This document shows, piece after piece, positions 28,380 to 37,654 of a stretch of DNA of 64,000 nt (positions are counted from its first letter, which is position 1; each line of letters begins with the position of its first letter). Under the pieces are notes generated by a model. It ran no database searches and was not told where the DNA came from. It was given only the letters and a program-made list of their open reading frames with translations. The DNA lies in contig BPIQ01000002.1 of the NCBI GenBank assembly GCA_026004195.1, positions 806,585 to 870,584 of the forward strand, given 5' to 3'. Made by a program: the position numbers and the translations under genes. The DNA comes from Candidatus Binatia bacterium. Its GTDB lineage: Bacteria > Desulfobacterota > Binatia > HRBIN30 > BPIQ01.

Positions 28380-28688
28380 GGAAGTCGCCTCCTGCCCTTC
28401 GACCTGTTTTTTCGAAAGCTTCGCCTTCGAGGTGGTTTCTCGTGTCTTCTTCGACTTACGCACCGGAGCCAAGAATCCGCGTGCCGCTATCGGCAGCGAG
28501 GAGGGCAAACCCCAACATCTCGAGCCATGGCCCCCTCTGCTGCGTTTGACGTTGGAGAATGCAAAGGCCCCGCGATAGCGGCAAATTTCCTACCCTAGTA
28601 CAGCAACTCCCCGCCCTCAGTCAACCCGCTCTGGGCCCCGAAGGACGCGGGGTACGCGGATTGCTCCCTCCCGCGAACCACCGGACCC
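28380..28688. other. Intergenic region between rpoD and the beta-helix gene
   Basis: A 309-base divergent spacer, the longest gene-free stretch in the window. It holds the predicted rpoD promoter and the long rpoD leader (about 210 bases). A GTG at 28463 could extend RpoD with a basic tail. I see no tRNA, small RNA signature or convincing terminator in it. Confidence 0.5.
28595..28624 (-). promoter_or_regulatory. Predicted sigma-70 promoter of rpoD
   Basis: On the minus strand TTGACT (28619-28624) and TACTAG (28595-28600) are 18 bases apart. The predicted transcription start is near 28588, which leaves a leader of about 210 bases to the chosen rpoD start. Confidence 0.45.
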
Positions 28689-30401
28689 ATGACCCCCACG
28701 AGCTCTCCTTCCGCACGAATCCTTCCGTCGCTCCTGCTCCTCGTTTTTCTGCCCTGGCAGGCGCTCGCGGCCCGTCTTTACGTCCTGCCCGAGCCCGATA
28801 GGCCCGGCAGCCACCTGCCACCCGCCCCCTATCTTTCCCTCTCCGAAGCCCTCGAGGCCGCCCGCCCGGGTGACACCGTGATCGTGCTTCCGGGTATCCT
28901 GCGCGAATCCGTGACGGTCGCCATCCGGGGGGAGCCCGGCCGCCCCGTCGTCATCCGCGGCCTTCCCGGTGCCATTCTGGAAAGCCCCGATCCCGGACGG
29001 AGCCTTTCCGCCTTCGACGTGGTCGCACCCACGGCCTGGGTCCGCATCGAGGGCTTCGAGATTCGAGGGGACTTCGACGAAGCCGTCTTCGTGAGGTCCG
29101 GAACTCACGACGTCGTCCTTTCGGACCTCCGGGTCCACGGCAACCGAAAGGGCATCTGGATCGCCGGGGCGACCCACGTCCGCGTGCGGAATTCCCTGGT
29201 CCACGACAACTCGGGGTCGGGGATCCGCGTCTTCGGGACCGCGGACTCGATTTTCATCGAGAACTCCGAAAGCCGCGACAACCGCGACGGGGAGGGCTGC
29301 CGAGGAGATGCCGACGGCCTCGCCGTCGAAGAGGAGGTCGGGGCGGTCACGGTGGACGGCTTTCGCGCCTCGGGAAATTCGGAGGACGGGCTCGACCTGA
29401 AAAGCCCGGTTCCGGTCCTGAGCCGCGTGGAATCCCTTTCCAACGGGTGCACGGGTATCAAACTCTGGCAAGGAGGGACGGTGCAGAACGCCGCCGTTTT
29501 CGGACACAGAATCGGCGTTTCGAACTCGAGTGGGGTCCTTCTCCTGGCCAACGTGACGCTACAGGAAAACCTGATCGGCCTTCGCGCCGGGGAGAACACG
29601 GTCGTGACGATCGTGAACTCGATCGTGAGCGGGCCCGGAAAGGCTCTGATCCTAGGAAAGTCCGCGACATTCCTCGAAGATTCCAACATCTTCTTCCGTC
29701 CCACACACGGCCCGCTTCTGGAGATTCACGACGAGGACTCGAGAGTCCGGTTCTCCTTCGGCTCTCTTCGGGACCAGGGATGGAATACTTTCCGGGGAGA
29801 AAACTCCGGAACCTTGCTCGTCGACCCGAGGCTCTCCGACCTCGGGGAACCGTCGCCCCGGAGCCCGGCGGTGGACAGCGGAAACCCTTCCCTGGCTCCT
29901 GCTTACGATCTCCGGGGGACCCTGCGCCCTCTCGGCACAGGCCCGGACCGGGGGGCTATCGAAACCGGAGTCCGCGAGGTCCTTCTTTCCGTCGATCGCT
30001 TCCGGGCCACCGCTGGAAGCGCAGCCGGCGACAGGTTCCGTCTGCGAGGTCGCTCCACGGCGATTCTGCCCTCTCCGAACGCGCTCGACTTCCGCCTCGA
30101 GAGCGGAAATCGTCGCGTGGTGGAGACGACGTTCTACGAAGACGATATCCTGACCCGCCGGTGGGGTTTCGTCGCTTTCCGCAGTGACGGGGGCCGACGG
30201 GTCCTTCTCCGCGTCCGGCAAAAAGCCTCCGGCACCGAGGTACGGGTCGTGGGGCGGGGTGTCGAGCTCTGGAGGCTCGGGGACGACGTGCGGGTGGATT
30301 TCGGCTCCGGTGACGTCCGGGTGCGCGGGGAGCACTCCCTGGCCGTCAGGGCACTCCGGGGGGGCGCCCTCCGAATTGCGACGGAAAAGCGACTTTGGTA
30401 G
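28689..30401 (+). CDS. Secreted right-handed parallel beta-helix protein
   Basis: Predicted 570 residues with a signal peptide (SLLLLVFLPWQALA). The N-terminal half begins with the SLSEALEAARPGDTVIVLPG motif common to pectin-lyase-like proteins, then has repeated coils with short V-x-I-x-N/D rhythms (for example IRIFG-like GIRVFGTADSIFIENSES and GIKLWQGGTVQNAAVFG). A SPAVDSGNPSLAP and DLRGTLRPLGTGPDRGAIE end motif, typical of choice-of-anchor/polysaccharide-binding helices, occurs near 395-430. A C-terminal beta-rich domain of about 140 residues follows. Probably binds or cleaves a polysaccharide outside the cell. No catalytic residues can be assigned. Confidence 0.8.
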   Translation: MTPTSSPSARILPSLLLLVFLPWQALAARLYVLPEPDRPGSHLPPAPYLSLSEALEAARPGDTVIVLPGILRESVTVAIRGEPGRPVVIRGLPGAILESPDPGRSLSAFDVVAPTAWVRIEGFEIRGDFDEAVFVRSGTHDVVLSDLRVHGNRKGIWIAGATHVRVRNSLVHDNSGSGIRVFGTADSIFIENSESRDNRDGEGCRGDADGLAVEEEVGAVTVDGFRASGNSEDGLDLKSPVPVLSRVESLSNGCTGIKLWQGGTVQNAAVFGHRIGVSNSSGVLLLANVTLQENLIGLRAGENTVVTIVNSIVSGPGKALILGKSATFLEDSNIFFRPTHGPLLEIHDEDSRVRFSFGSLRDQGWNTFRGENSGTLLVDPRLSDLGEPSPRSPAVDSGNPSLAPAYDLRGTLRPLGTGPDRGAIETGVREVLLSVDRFRATAGSAAGDRFRLRGRSTAILPSPNALDFRLESGNRRVVETTFYEDDILTRRWGFVAFRSDGGRRVLLRVRQKASGTEVRVVGRGVELWRLGDDVRVDFGSGDVRVRGEHSLAVRALRGGALRIATEKRLW

Positions 30402-30455
30402 CTTCCGTGCCGAACCCGCCGCATCGGGGAATTCCGATCGGGGAAGGAGCGAGCG

Positions 30456-30638
30456 ATGGCCGGGGGAAAGACGTTCAAACGAGACCAGAAGCGCCGGAAG
30501 GAAATGGCGCGGAAGCTCAAACAGATGGAAAAGGCCCGTAAGCGCCAGGAGCGAAGGGAGGCCAAAAAAAGCGGTGCCGGCGAGGCCGAAGAAGGACCGC
30601 ACGTCGCCACGAAGTCCCAGGATTATCCCGTGGGCTGA
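30456..30638 (+). CDS. Small, highly basic helical protein
   Basis: Predicted 60 residues. About 45 percent of residues 5-40 are Lys or Arg in a continuous helix pattern (KRDQKRRKEMARKLKQMEK), ending in a short acidic and then polar tail. AAGGAG lies nine bases upstream of the ATG. It could bind nucleic acid, or it may be a ribosome-associated protein; no family can be named. It precedes the SDR gene by 39 bases. Confidence 0.6.
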   Translation: MAGGKTFKRDQKRRKEMARKLKQMEKARKRQERREAKKSGAGEAEEGPHVATKSQDYPVG

Positions 30639-30677
30639 CACTCGTCCGACGCCGGGACGAGGAGGCAACGCAGAAGC

Positions 30678-31424
30678 ATGCGGCTCGAGGGCCGGAATGC
30701 CCTGGTGACCGGAGGGTCGCGCGGCATCGGCCGAGGAATCGCTCTGGAGCTCGCCAGGGAAGGGGCGAACGTGGCGGTCCATTACCGCCGTGACGAGCAA
30801 GCCGCCCGAGCGACGGTAGCCGAGATCGAAAGTCTCGGGAGCCGCGCCTTGGCGGTCCGAGCGGACGTGACGGACTGGCCCGCCGTGGCACGGATGGCGG
30901 AAGAGGTTTTTCGTACCTTCGGTGAGCTCCATATCGTGGTGGCGAACGCCGGGGTGGCTTCCCGCGTCCAACCCCTCTGGGAGGTCGACCCCGAACACTG
31001 GCACCGGGTCCTGGGGGTCAACCTGGACGGAGTCTTCTACACGCTCAAGGCGACGGTCGGGCACCTGGTGGAAAAGAGGCGAGGGGTCGTCCTCCTGGTT
31101 TCGTCGGTGGGAGCGGACCTCTGCGCCCCGTACGGCGTGCCCTACTACGCGTCCAAGGCGGCCGTCAACGCGATCACGAAGTGCCTGGCCAAAGAGTGCG
31201 CGCCGGCCGGCGTTCGCGTGAACTGCATCGCTCCGGGCCTCGTCGAGACCGACATGGGGAAGCGGCTCCTCTCCTTCCACGGCGAGGAGCTGCTCCGGTC
31301 GATCCCTCTCGGACGTGCCGGAACGCCCGAGGAGATAGGCAAGCTCGCCGTCTACCTCGCGTCGGACGACGCTTCTTTCGTCACGGGCAAAATCTTCCGC
31401 ATCGACGGCGGAGCCTACATGTGA
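30678..31424 (+). CDS. Short-chain dehydrogenase/reductase, FabG-like
   Basis: Predicted 248 residues, classical SDR. The cofactor motif TGGSRGIG lies at 11-18, NAG at 90-92, catalytic Ser around 140, YxxxK as YYASK around 154-158, and the C-terminal PGLVETDM and FVTGKIFRIDGG segments. It is of the 3-oxoacyl-ACP reductase/glucose dehydrogenase type; NADPH versus NADH and substrate are unclear. The stop overlaps the next gene region, so it is probably co-transcribed with yjbQ and dacB. Confidence 0.9.
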   Translation: MRLEGRNALVTGGSRGIGRGIALELAREGANVAVHYRRDEQAARATVAEIESLGSRALAVRADVTDWPAVARMAEEVFRTFGELHIVVANAGVASRVQPLWEVDPEHWHRVLGVNLDGVFYTLKATVGHLVEKRRGVVLLVSSVGADLCAPYGVPYYASKAAVNAITKCLAKECAPAGVRVNCIAPGLVETDMGKRLLSFHGEELLRSIPLGRAGTPEEIGKLAVYLASDDASFVTGKIFRIDGGAYM

Positions 31425-31426
31425 CG

Positions 31427-31822
31427 ATGCAGCGCGAGTTCCGCGTGCGGACCCGGAAGAAGGCCGAAATGATCGACCTCACGCGACAAGTGGCCGAAAT
31501 CGTCGCGCGGGACGGCCGAGACGCGGAGCTCTGCTCGGTCTACGTCCCCCACGCGACGGCCGCCGTCGTCATCAACGAAAACGCCGACCCCAACCTCTGC
31601 GAGGACATCCTGGAAGCGCTCGACCGCCTGGTACCGGAAGGCCGGTGGCGGCACGACCGCATCGACGACAACGGGGCGGCCCACATCAAATCGGCGATCC
31701 TCGGGCCTTCCGAAACCGTGCCCGTGCGGGAAGGGCGGCTTCTTCTCGGCACCTGGCAAGCCATCATGCTCGTGGAACTCGACGGCCCCCGGGAACGCCG
31801 TGTCGTCGTCACGTTGCGCTGA
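31427..31822 (+). CDS. YjbQ/UPF0047 family protein
   Basis: Predicted 131 residues of the YjbQ family (PF01894), described as having weak thiamin phosphate synthase activity in E. coli. Conserved parts are FRVRTRKKAEMIDLT, CSVYVPHATAAVVINEN, HIKSAILGPSETVPV and GTWQAIMLVELDGPRERRVVV. The ATG at 31427 is chosen; an in-frame GTG at 31421 overlaps the SDR stop. The 3' end overlaps dacB by 23 bases. Confidence 0.9.
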   Translation: MQREFRVRTRKKAEMIDLTRQVAEIVARDGRDAELCSVYVPHATAAVVINENADPNLCEDILEALDRLVPEGRWRHDRIDDNGAAHIKSAILGPSETVPVREGRLLLGTWQAIMLVELDGPRERRVVVTLR

Positions 31823-33044
31823 TCGCGTCCGCGTTTGCTTGCTCGGCCTCCTTCTCGTGGCGTCGGCTCTCGCGAGCCCGGCACGTGCCGAGCACGCGCT
31901 CTCCGCGGCCCTCGCCGAAGGCGCGAACCCGGGCGCCGTTTTCGAGCATCTGGGAGACGGCGAGGTCCTGTATCTGGTCGACGCGGAGGGGAGACCGCTC
32001 CTCGACGTGCGGAGCGGGGAGCCCTTCGTTCCCGCCTCCACGATCAAGCTCTTCACGTGTTTTCTCGCGCTCGAGCACTTCGGGCCGCGCCACCGCTTTC
32101 GGACGGAGTTCTACCTCGACGGAAACGAGCTGATCGTTCGCGGTCTCGGCGACCCCTTTCTCGTCACCGAAGAAATCGAACACATCGCGCGCGAGCTCGC
32201 GCGCCGTATCCCCGGGCGGGAGATCGCGGGCCTCGGCATCGACGACTCCTACTTCGCCTCCGATCTCTCCATTCCAGGTCGCGGGCGTTCCCCCAACCCC
32301 TACGACGCACCCGTCTCCGCCACGGCCGTCAATTTCAACAGCGTCGCCGTGCGCCGAAAACAGGGTCGGGTGACTTCCGCCGACCCGAGAACTCCGCTGA
32401 CCGCCTCCGCACGCGAGCTTGCGCTACGGCAGAAGCTGCGGGGCGCGGCCCGGATCAGTCTCGGGACCCGGGAGCGTGCCCTTCGACACGCAGGCGAACT
32501 GCTCGCGGCCGAACTCCGCAAGGCCGGGGTCCGGGTGGGCAACGCCCTCGACAGCGCAGCTTCGGCGCCTTCCGGAAAGCCCCTTTACGTTCACGCCAAC
32601 TCCCGCCCCCTGGCGGAAGTCTGCCGGTCCATGCTCGAGTTCTCGAACAACTTCGTCGCGAACGTCCTTTTCCTCGACGTCGGCGCGAGTCTCTACGGCC
32701 CACCGGCGAGCCTCGAGAAGGCCCGGCGCGCGGCGCGCTCCACGATCGAGCGCCATCCCGAACTCCGCGGCCTCAGGGTGTGGGAAGGCTCGGGACTTTC
32801 GCGCGAAAACCGCGCCACAGCCCGGGCACTGGCGGCCCTCCTCGAGCTCTTCTCGCCGTATCGTCACCTGCTGCCGCGAAAAAACGGGGTCCTCGCGAAA
32901 ACGGGAACGCTCCGCGACACGGCCACGCTCGTGGGATACCTTCCGTCGAGGACACGCGGCATGCTGCGCTTCGTCCTGGCGCTCGACGGAAGCGGAAGCG
33001 AGCGACGGTGGAGGATCGTCGAATCGTTGGCCCGGACGTTCTAG
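31800..33044 (+). CDS. dacB: D-alanyl-D-alanine carboxypeptidase/endopeptidase (DacB, PBP4 type)
   Basis: Predicted 414 residues with a signal peptide (VCLLGLLLVASALASPARA), so periplasmic. Penicillin-binding motifs are SxxK in PASTIKLF (about 79-82), SxN in EFSNN, and KTG in LAKTGTLRDT. PBP4-family enzymes trim peptidoglycan side chains and cross-links. The protein is shorter than E. coli DacB, consistent with a reduced insertion domain. The GTG at 31800 overlaps the yjbQ 3' end. Confidence 0.9.
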   Translation: MSSSRCADRVRVCLLGLLLVASALASPARAEHALSAALAEGANPGAVFEHLGDGEVLYLVDAEGRPLLDVRSGEPFVPASTIKLFTCFLALEHFGPRHRFRTEFYLDGNELIVRGLGDPFLVTEEIEHIARELARRIPGREIAGLGIDDSYFASDLSIPGRGRSPNPYDAPVSATAVNFNSVAVRRKQGRVTSADPRTPLTASARELALRQKLRGAARISLGTRERALRHAGELLAAELRKAGVRVGNALDSAASAPSGKPLYVHANSRPLAEVCRSMLEFSNNFVANVLFLDVGASLYGPPASLEKARRAARSTIERHPELRGLRVWEGSGLSRENRATARALAALLELFSPYRHLLPRKNGVLAKTGTLRDTATLVGYLPSRTRGMLRFVLALDGSGSERRWRIVESLARTF

Positions 33045-33121
33045 TCTCCGGAAAGCAATCTCCGTCGTAGCTCACCCGCACACCCTTGCCCTCACCGCTC
33101 GATCTGAGCTAAGGGCTCCGC

Positions 33122-34213
33122 ATGCTCTACTCGTGCGACGACCACCTGGACATCTGGACGCTGCCGAAAGACCTCTGGCAGAGCCGCCTCCCCTCGCGCC
33201 TCCGGGACCGGGGACCCAGGGTCGAGGAACGGGACGGCTACGAGTGGTGGGTGTGCGACGGGGACGTGCTCGGCCCGAGCGGAGGAAAACTGCTCGGAGA
33301 CTACAGCGCGATTACGCGGGCCGGTATCGAGGACGACGGCTTTCGGGCGAGCAACCCCCGACTGCGGCTCGAGGACATGGACCGGGACGGGATCGCGGCC
33401 TCCGTCATCTACGGCCCGTCGCTTTTCGGCCTTCCGATCCGCGACCAGGAGCTCAAAGCCGCCTGCCTGCGCGCCTACAACGACTGGGCGGAGGAGTTCA
33501 ACGCCTTCGCTCCGGAGCGCCTCTGCGTTCTCCCCGTGCTTCCCACGCACGACCCGCGCGCCGCCGTCGAGGAGCTCGAACGCGTGGCTTCGCGGGGCCA
33601 CCGGGGGGCGATCGTGAGCCCCTTCGAGTTCCCGGTCGGGGACCCGGCCTGGGACTGCCTCTGGGCGGCGGCCGAAGAAACGGGTCTTCCCCTGAGTTTC
33701 CACATCGGCCACGGAACGTCCCGCGTGCGTGCGGCGTATCTCAGCTGGGAGATGGCCGCTTTCGCGACGGTCGCGCCCATGCAGCTCGACGAAGCGCTGG
33801 CGTGCATGGTCTTCAGCGGTGCTCTCGAACGCCATCCCGGCGCGAGACTCGTCCTCGCGGAGTCGGGTGTCGGGTGGCTTCCCTATTTCGTCGCACGGAT
33901 GGACCAGACAGCCGAAAAGCACGTGCCCAAGGCGCAAGACTACAAACTCCGGAGCCGACCGAGCGAGATTTTCCGGAGGCAAGTCTACGCCACGTTCGAG
34001 GAAGAACCGCTCGGGCCGAGGCTCATCCCGCTCGTCGGAGCCGAGAACTGCATGTGGGCTTCCGACTACCCCCATCCGGACAGTACGTTCCCGAACTCGG
34101 GTAAAGCCATCGAGGAGGCTTTCGCCGGCCTCGATGCCGAAACGATCCGAAAAGTCACGGCCGAGAACTGCGCGCGGCTCTACCGGTTCCCGTACCCGCC
34201 GCCCGAGTCATGA
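33122..34213 (+). CDS. Amidohydrolase-2 family metal-dependent hydrolase
   Basis: Predicted 363 residues of PF04909 (amidohydrolase-related). Metal ligands fit the N-terminal CDDHLD, the central SFHIGHG and the C-terminal WASDYPHPDSTFP. Similar proteins decarboxylate or hydrolyse aromatic and carboxylic substrates, but the substrate is not readable here. The stop overlaps the start of the BKACE gene as ATGA, so the pair may act on successive compounds. Confidence 0.88.
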   Translation: MLYSCDDHLDIWTLPKDLWQSRLPSRLRDRGPRVEERDGYEWWVCDGDVLGPSGGKLLGDYSAITRAGIEDDGFRASNPRLRLEDMDRDGIAASVIYGPSLFGLPIRDQELKAACLRAYNDWAEEFNAFAPERLCVLPVLPTHDPRAAVEELERVASRGHRGAIVSPFEFPVGDPAWDCLWAAAEETGLPLSFHIGHGTSRVRAAYLSWEMAAFATVAPMQLDEALACMVFSGALERHPGARLVLAESGVGWLPYFVARMDQTAEKHVPKAQDYKLRSRPSEIFRRQVYATFEEEPLGPRLIPLVGAENCMWASDYPHPDSTFPNSGKAIEEAFAGLDAETIRKVTAENCARLYRFPYPPPES

Positions 34214-35115
34214 CTTCCAAGGTTCCCCTCGTCGTCGAAGTCGCCCTCAACGGCGTGACTTCGAAAGAGCAGAACCCGTGGGTTCCGCGAACGCCGGAGG
34301 AAATCGCCGCCGACGCCCTCGCCTGCGTCGAACGCGGAGCCTCGATCGTCCACAGTCACGCCGACCTCGTCTCGGGCGACCCGGGCAAGGTGGCCGAGCG
34401 TTACCTCGAAGCGTGGGGCCCCGTGCTCGAACGATACCCCGAAGTGATTTGCTACCCCACGGTTTCCCTGGGCGGGCGCGCCGAGGAAAGGTTCGGGCAC
34501 ATCCCGATCCTCGCCGAACGGGGCGCCGCGCGCATGGGCGTCTTCGATCCGGGGTCCGTCAACCTCGGAGACCTGGGCGAGGACGGCTTGCCCGGCGGAA
34601 GCGTGGACTTCGTCTACCGCAACACCTTCGCCGACATCCGCTACGCGGCCGAGCTCTGCCGCCGTTATCGTCTCGGCCCGAGCGTTTCGATTTTCGAGCC
34701 CGGGTTCCTCCGCGTGACCCTCGCCTACCACCGGGCCGGACACCTTCCGCCGGGAGCGTTCGTGAAACTCTACTTCGGCGGCGACTACGGCTTTTTCCCG
34801 GGTACGAGGGGTTCCGTGCCGTTCGGCCTTCCGCCGACGGCTCGGGCGCTGGACGCCTATCTCGAGATGCTCTCGGGAACCGGCCTTCCCTGGGCCGTGG
34901 CCGTCGTGGGCGGTGACGTTCTCGAAAGCGGCCTCGCCGCCAGGGCGATCGAACTCGGCGGTCACGTTCGGGTGGGGCTCGAGGACTACGGGGGCTCCCG
35001 TTGCCCGAGAAACCACGAGCTCGTCGAGGAAGTCGTCCGCCTGGCCGAAGGAGCCGGACGCCCGGTGGCGACCCCGAAAGAGGCGGCAGGGTTACTCGGG
35101 CTCCCGTTCCTCTGA
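34210..35115 (+). CDS. Beta-keto acid cleavage enzyme (BKACE, DUF849)
   Basis: Predicted 301 residues, TIM-barrel. BKACE enzymes use zinc to cleave beta-keto acids with acetyl-CoA or another acyl-CoA. The HxH zinc ligand motif is in IVHSHADL near 52-57; VEVALNGV, FEPGFLRVTLAYHRAG and VRVGLEDYGG also match. It is coupled to the preceding amidohydrolase gene and its 3' end overlaps the convergent sirtuin gene by 24 bases. The acyl substrate is unknown. Confidence 0.88.
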   Translation: MTSKVPLVVEVALNGVTSKEQNPWVPRTPEEIAADALACVERGASIVHSHADLVSGDPGKVAERYLEAWGPVLERYPEVICYPTVSLGGRAEERFGHIPILAERGAARMGVFDPGSVNLGDLGEDGLPGGSVDFVYRNTFADIRYAAELCRRYRLGPSVSIFEPGFLRVTLAYHRAGHLPPGAFVKLYFGGDYGFFPGTRGSVPFGLPPTARALDAYLEMLSGTGLPWAVAVVGGDVLESGLAARAIELGGHVRVGLEDYGGSRCPRNHELVEEVVRLAEGAGRPVATPKEAAGLLGLPFL

Positions 35116-35877
35116 CACCCGAGCTTCCGCCAGGGCGCGAGCGACCAGGCGCGGAACGATCTCTCCCACGCGCCCGCGCAGGACCACGTCGGCCACGGGG
35201 TCGACCGGCGTCTCCGTGAGATTCACGATCACGAGGCTCGCACCGGCTTCCTTCGCGAGGAGGGGCAGGCTCGCGGCGGGCTGGACGAGCAGCGAAGAGC
35301 CCACGGCCAGAAAACAGTCCGCTTCCCGCGCGAGTCGAACGGCCTCGTCGAGAACCTCGGGACGAAGGGCCTGCCCGAAAGAAATCGTGGCGGGCTTGAG
35401 CCACCCACCGCAGGAAAGGCACGTGGGGACCTCGTTTTCTCGCTCCCAGCGGCGCAAGGCGTCCTCGATCGGGTCCCTGCGGCGGCAGCGGACGCACTCC
35501 GTCTCCCGGTTCGTGCCGTGGAGCTCGACGACACGCCGGCTTCCGGCTTTCTGGTGGAGGCCGTCGATGTTCTGGGTGAGCACGGCGAGAAGGCGGCCTT
35601 CTCTTTCCAGGGTCGCCAGCGCCTCGTGGGCCGGGTTGGGCCGGGCGCGCAACATCTCCGGCACGGTCGCAGCCTTGTAACGCCAGTGCTCCCTGCGCGC
35701 CTCCTCGCTCGCCAGAAACTCCTGGTACGTGACGGGTCGGAATCGCTCCCACACCCCACCGGGACTTCGAAAGTCGGGAATGCCCGACTCCGTGCTCGCG
35801 CCGGCTCCGGTCAGCGCGACGCAGGAACGAGCACGGGCCAGCAAGCGGACGGCCCGGTCGAACGGGTCCGCGACCAC
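35092..35877 (-). CDS. Sir2-family NAD-dependent deacylase
   Basis: Predicted 261 residues. NAD motif GAGASTESGIPDFR at 24-37, TQNIDGLHQKAG near 110, and catalytic His in ELHGT. Four Cys ligands for zinc are in CVRC and CLSCGG. Removes acyl groups from lysine and consumes NAD. The start is a GTG at 35877, four bases after the stop of the cytochrome gene, making it the third gene of that operon. Confidence 0.93.
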   Translation of the reverse strand: MVADPFDRAVRLLARARSCVALTGAGASTESGIPDFRSPGGVWERFRPVTYQEFLASEEARREHWRYKAATVPEMLRARPNPAHEALATLEREGRLLAVLTQNIDGLHQKAGSRRVVELHGTNRETECVRCRRRDPIEDALRRWERENEVPTCLSCGGWLKPATISFGQALRPEVLDEAVRLAREADCFLAVGSSLLVQPAASLPLLAKEAGASLVIVNLTETPVDPVADVVLRGRVGEIVPRLVARALAEARVSEEREPE

Positions 35878-35881
35878 GCCT

Positions 35882-37654
35882 TCAACCTCGGGAGGCGGGA
35901 AGAAGGCGAATCACCTTGGGCAGGCCGCCCTCGATCTGCCAGGTCGGGAAATTCGAATTCGAAGTCCACACCCCGCCGGCCTCGTCGAAGTCGATCTCGC
36001 GCGTGTAGGTCACCCTCGTCGGCAGCGGAAAGACGGTGAAGCGCTCCTCCTCCGGCTCGAAACGAACGAGCGAGTCGGAATTCGTGCCGCAAATCCACAC
36101 GGTATCCGTACGTTTGTCGACGGCCAAGGCATACGGGGTTTCGACTCCCGGCACCGGGAGCTTCCAGCTCCGGAACTTTCCCGTTCGGATCTCGTACCGC
36201 GCGACCACTCCGGAGCTGAACCCCGGAATCCAGAGATTGCCCCGGGAATCGAAGCGGAGCCTCCGCGGTCCCGGAAACGGAGTCTCGAACATCTCGACCT
36301 CGAACGTGTCCGGGTCGATCCGTCCGATGCGGTGCTCGTTCAGTTGGCTGAACCAGACGCTCCCGTCCGGGGCGACGTCGATGCCGTAGGGAACCGGCAG
36401 GTCGACGCCCTCGCTCGCGTTCGTGGTGAGAAACCCCTCGGGGAGAAACCGGGCCACCCAGAGAAAGACGGGAACGAGCCGGACGGCGACCTCCTGGCCC
36501 CAGTCGCGCGCGGGAAGGCGAATCGTGCGCTGCTCGCCGGTCGCGGGGTCGATGACACCCACGTGGTTGCTCACGGCCAGGGTGTACCAGGCGCGTCCTC
36601 TCGAATCGAAACGGAGCGTGTGGGGGTAGAGCCCGTCCTTCTGGACGAAAATCGACCATGCCTCGCGCACCGGGTCGAAGCGCGCGATCTTGTTCCCGAG
36701 ACACAGCGTGATCCAGAGGCTTCCGTCGGGAGCCACCTGGAGGCTGTGGGGCGCCACGTGGGCGTTGCTGTTGGGCGCGAGAAGCGCGCCGCTCGCGTGG
36801 AACACACCGCCGAGCGGGGAGTCGCCCCTTGGGATCGTCCAGCTACGTCGTTCGTTCGTGCGCGGATCGAGCCTGTAGAGACGGTCCTGGTTCGTGTCGA
36901 CGGAGTAGATCCTTCCGTCGGGGTGGACGACGAGGTCGTGTTGCATCGAGGCAGGATGCCCGAGCTCCCACTCCGTCACGACCGTCCCGACGATGCTTTC
37001 CTCGACCGGGAGCGGCTCGAGCTCGCCCCGGCGCAGCGCCGCCAGGTAGGACTCTTCCTCGTAGGCCGAATCGAGGGCTTCGGGAAGCTCGGAACGGAGT
37101 TCGCCCGAGATCACTCCCCCCATGCGCGCCATCAAGAGAAAAATCTTCTCCCACTCTTCCGGTGCCCGCACGACCCGCGTGGCCCAGTTTCCCTGCTGGT
37201 GGCAGAACGTACACTGACGCACGAATTCCTCGCGGAGTTCCGGACGCGAAAGCCGCTTCGTGACGAGCGCGAGCCAGGAGCTCGCGGGAAGCTGCCAGGC
37301 TTTTTCGCGCGGATCCTCGAGCGGCGCCATCTCCAGCGCGAACTCCGCGGGGCGGTGCCCGATCGGGACGGCCTTGCGGACCACGTCCTCGTAACCCCAC
37401 CGCCGCACGCGCAGGTCGTAGGAGCCCGCATCGAGCGGCGGGAAAACGAAGCGACCCTCGCGGTCGGTGTACACCGTCGTGGCCCGACGGAGCTCCCGGT
37501 GAGCGAGCGTCACGAGGGCCCCTCCGAGGGGTCTTCCGCCGACCTCACGCACCGTCCCCCGCACCGCGGCGAGAGGAGGTCCGGCAACCGACGAACGGGC
37601 GAACGCGAGGAGCAGCAGAGCGGCGGCGAAGCCCGCCACGAGTCGTTCTTTCAT
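35882..37654 (-). CDS. Secreted c-type cytochrome with beta-propeller and Ig-like N-domain
   Basis: Predicted 590 residues with a signal peptide (LVAGFAAALLLLAFARSSVAG). The N-terminus (about 28-110) is a CarboxypepD_reg-like domain (VRGTVREVGG...GGALVTLAHRE). A heme-binding CTFCH motif lies at 148-152 in a short cytochrome-like segment. From about 220 to the end there is a Vgb/NHL-type six-blade propeller, with repeated blades such as HDLVVHPDGRIYSVDTNQDRLYRLDP and IDVAPDGSVWFSQLNEHRIGRIDP. Such fusions are seen in proteins that bind or degrade sugars or lactones, with an electron link via the heme. It overlaps the upstream lipoprotein gene as ATGA. Confidence 0.85.
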   Translation of the reverse strand: MKERLVAGFAAALLLLAFARSSVAGPPLAAVRGTVREVGGRPLGGALVTLAHRELRRATTVYTDREGRFVFPPLDAGSYDLRVRRWGYEDVVRKAVPIGHRPAEFALEMAPLEDPREKAWQLPASSWLALVTKRLSRPELREEFVRQCTFCHQQGNWATRVVRAPEEWEKIFLLMARMGGVISGELRSELPEALDSAYEEESYLAALRRGELEPLPVEESIVGTVVTEWELGHPASMQHDLVVHPDGRIYSVDTNQDRLYRLDPRTNERRSWTIPRGDSPLGGVFHASGALLAPNSNAHVAPHSLQVAPDGSLWITLCLGNKIARFDPVREAWSIFVQKDGLYPHTLRFDSRGRAWYTLAVSNHVGVIDPATGEQRTIRLPARDWGQEVAVRLVPVFLWVARFLPEGFLTTNASEGVDLPVPYGIDVAPDGSVWFSQLNEHRIGRIDPDTFEVEMFETPFPGPRRLRFDSRGNLWIPGFSSGVVARYEIRTGKFRSWKLPVPGVETPYALAVDKRTDTVWICGTNSDSLVRFEPEEERFTVFPLPTRVTYTREIDFDEAGGVWTSNSNFPTWQIEGGLPKVIRLLPASRG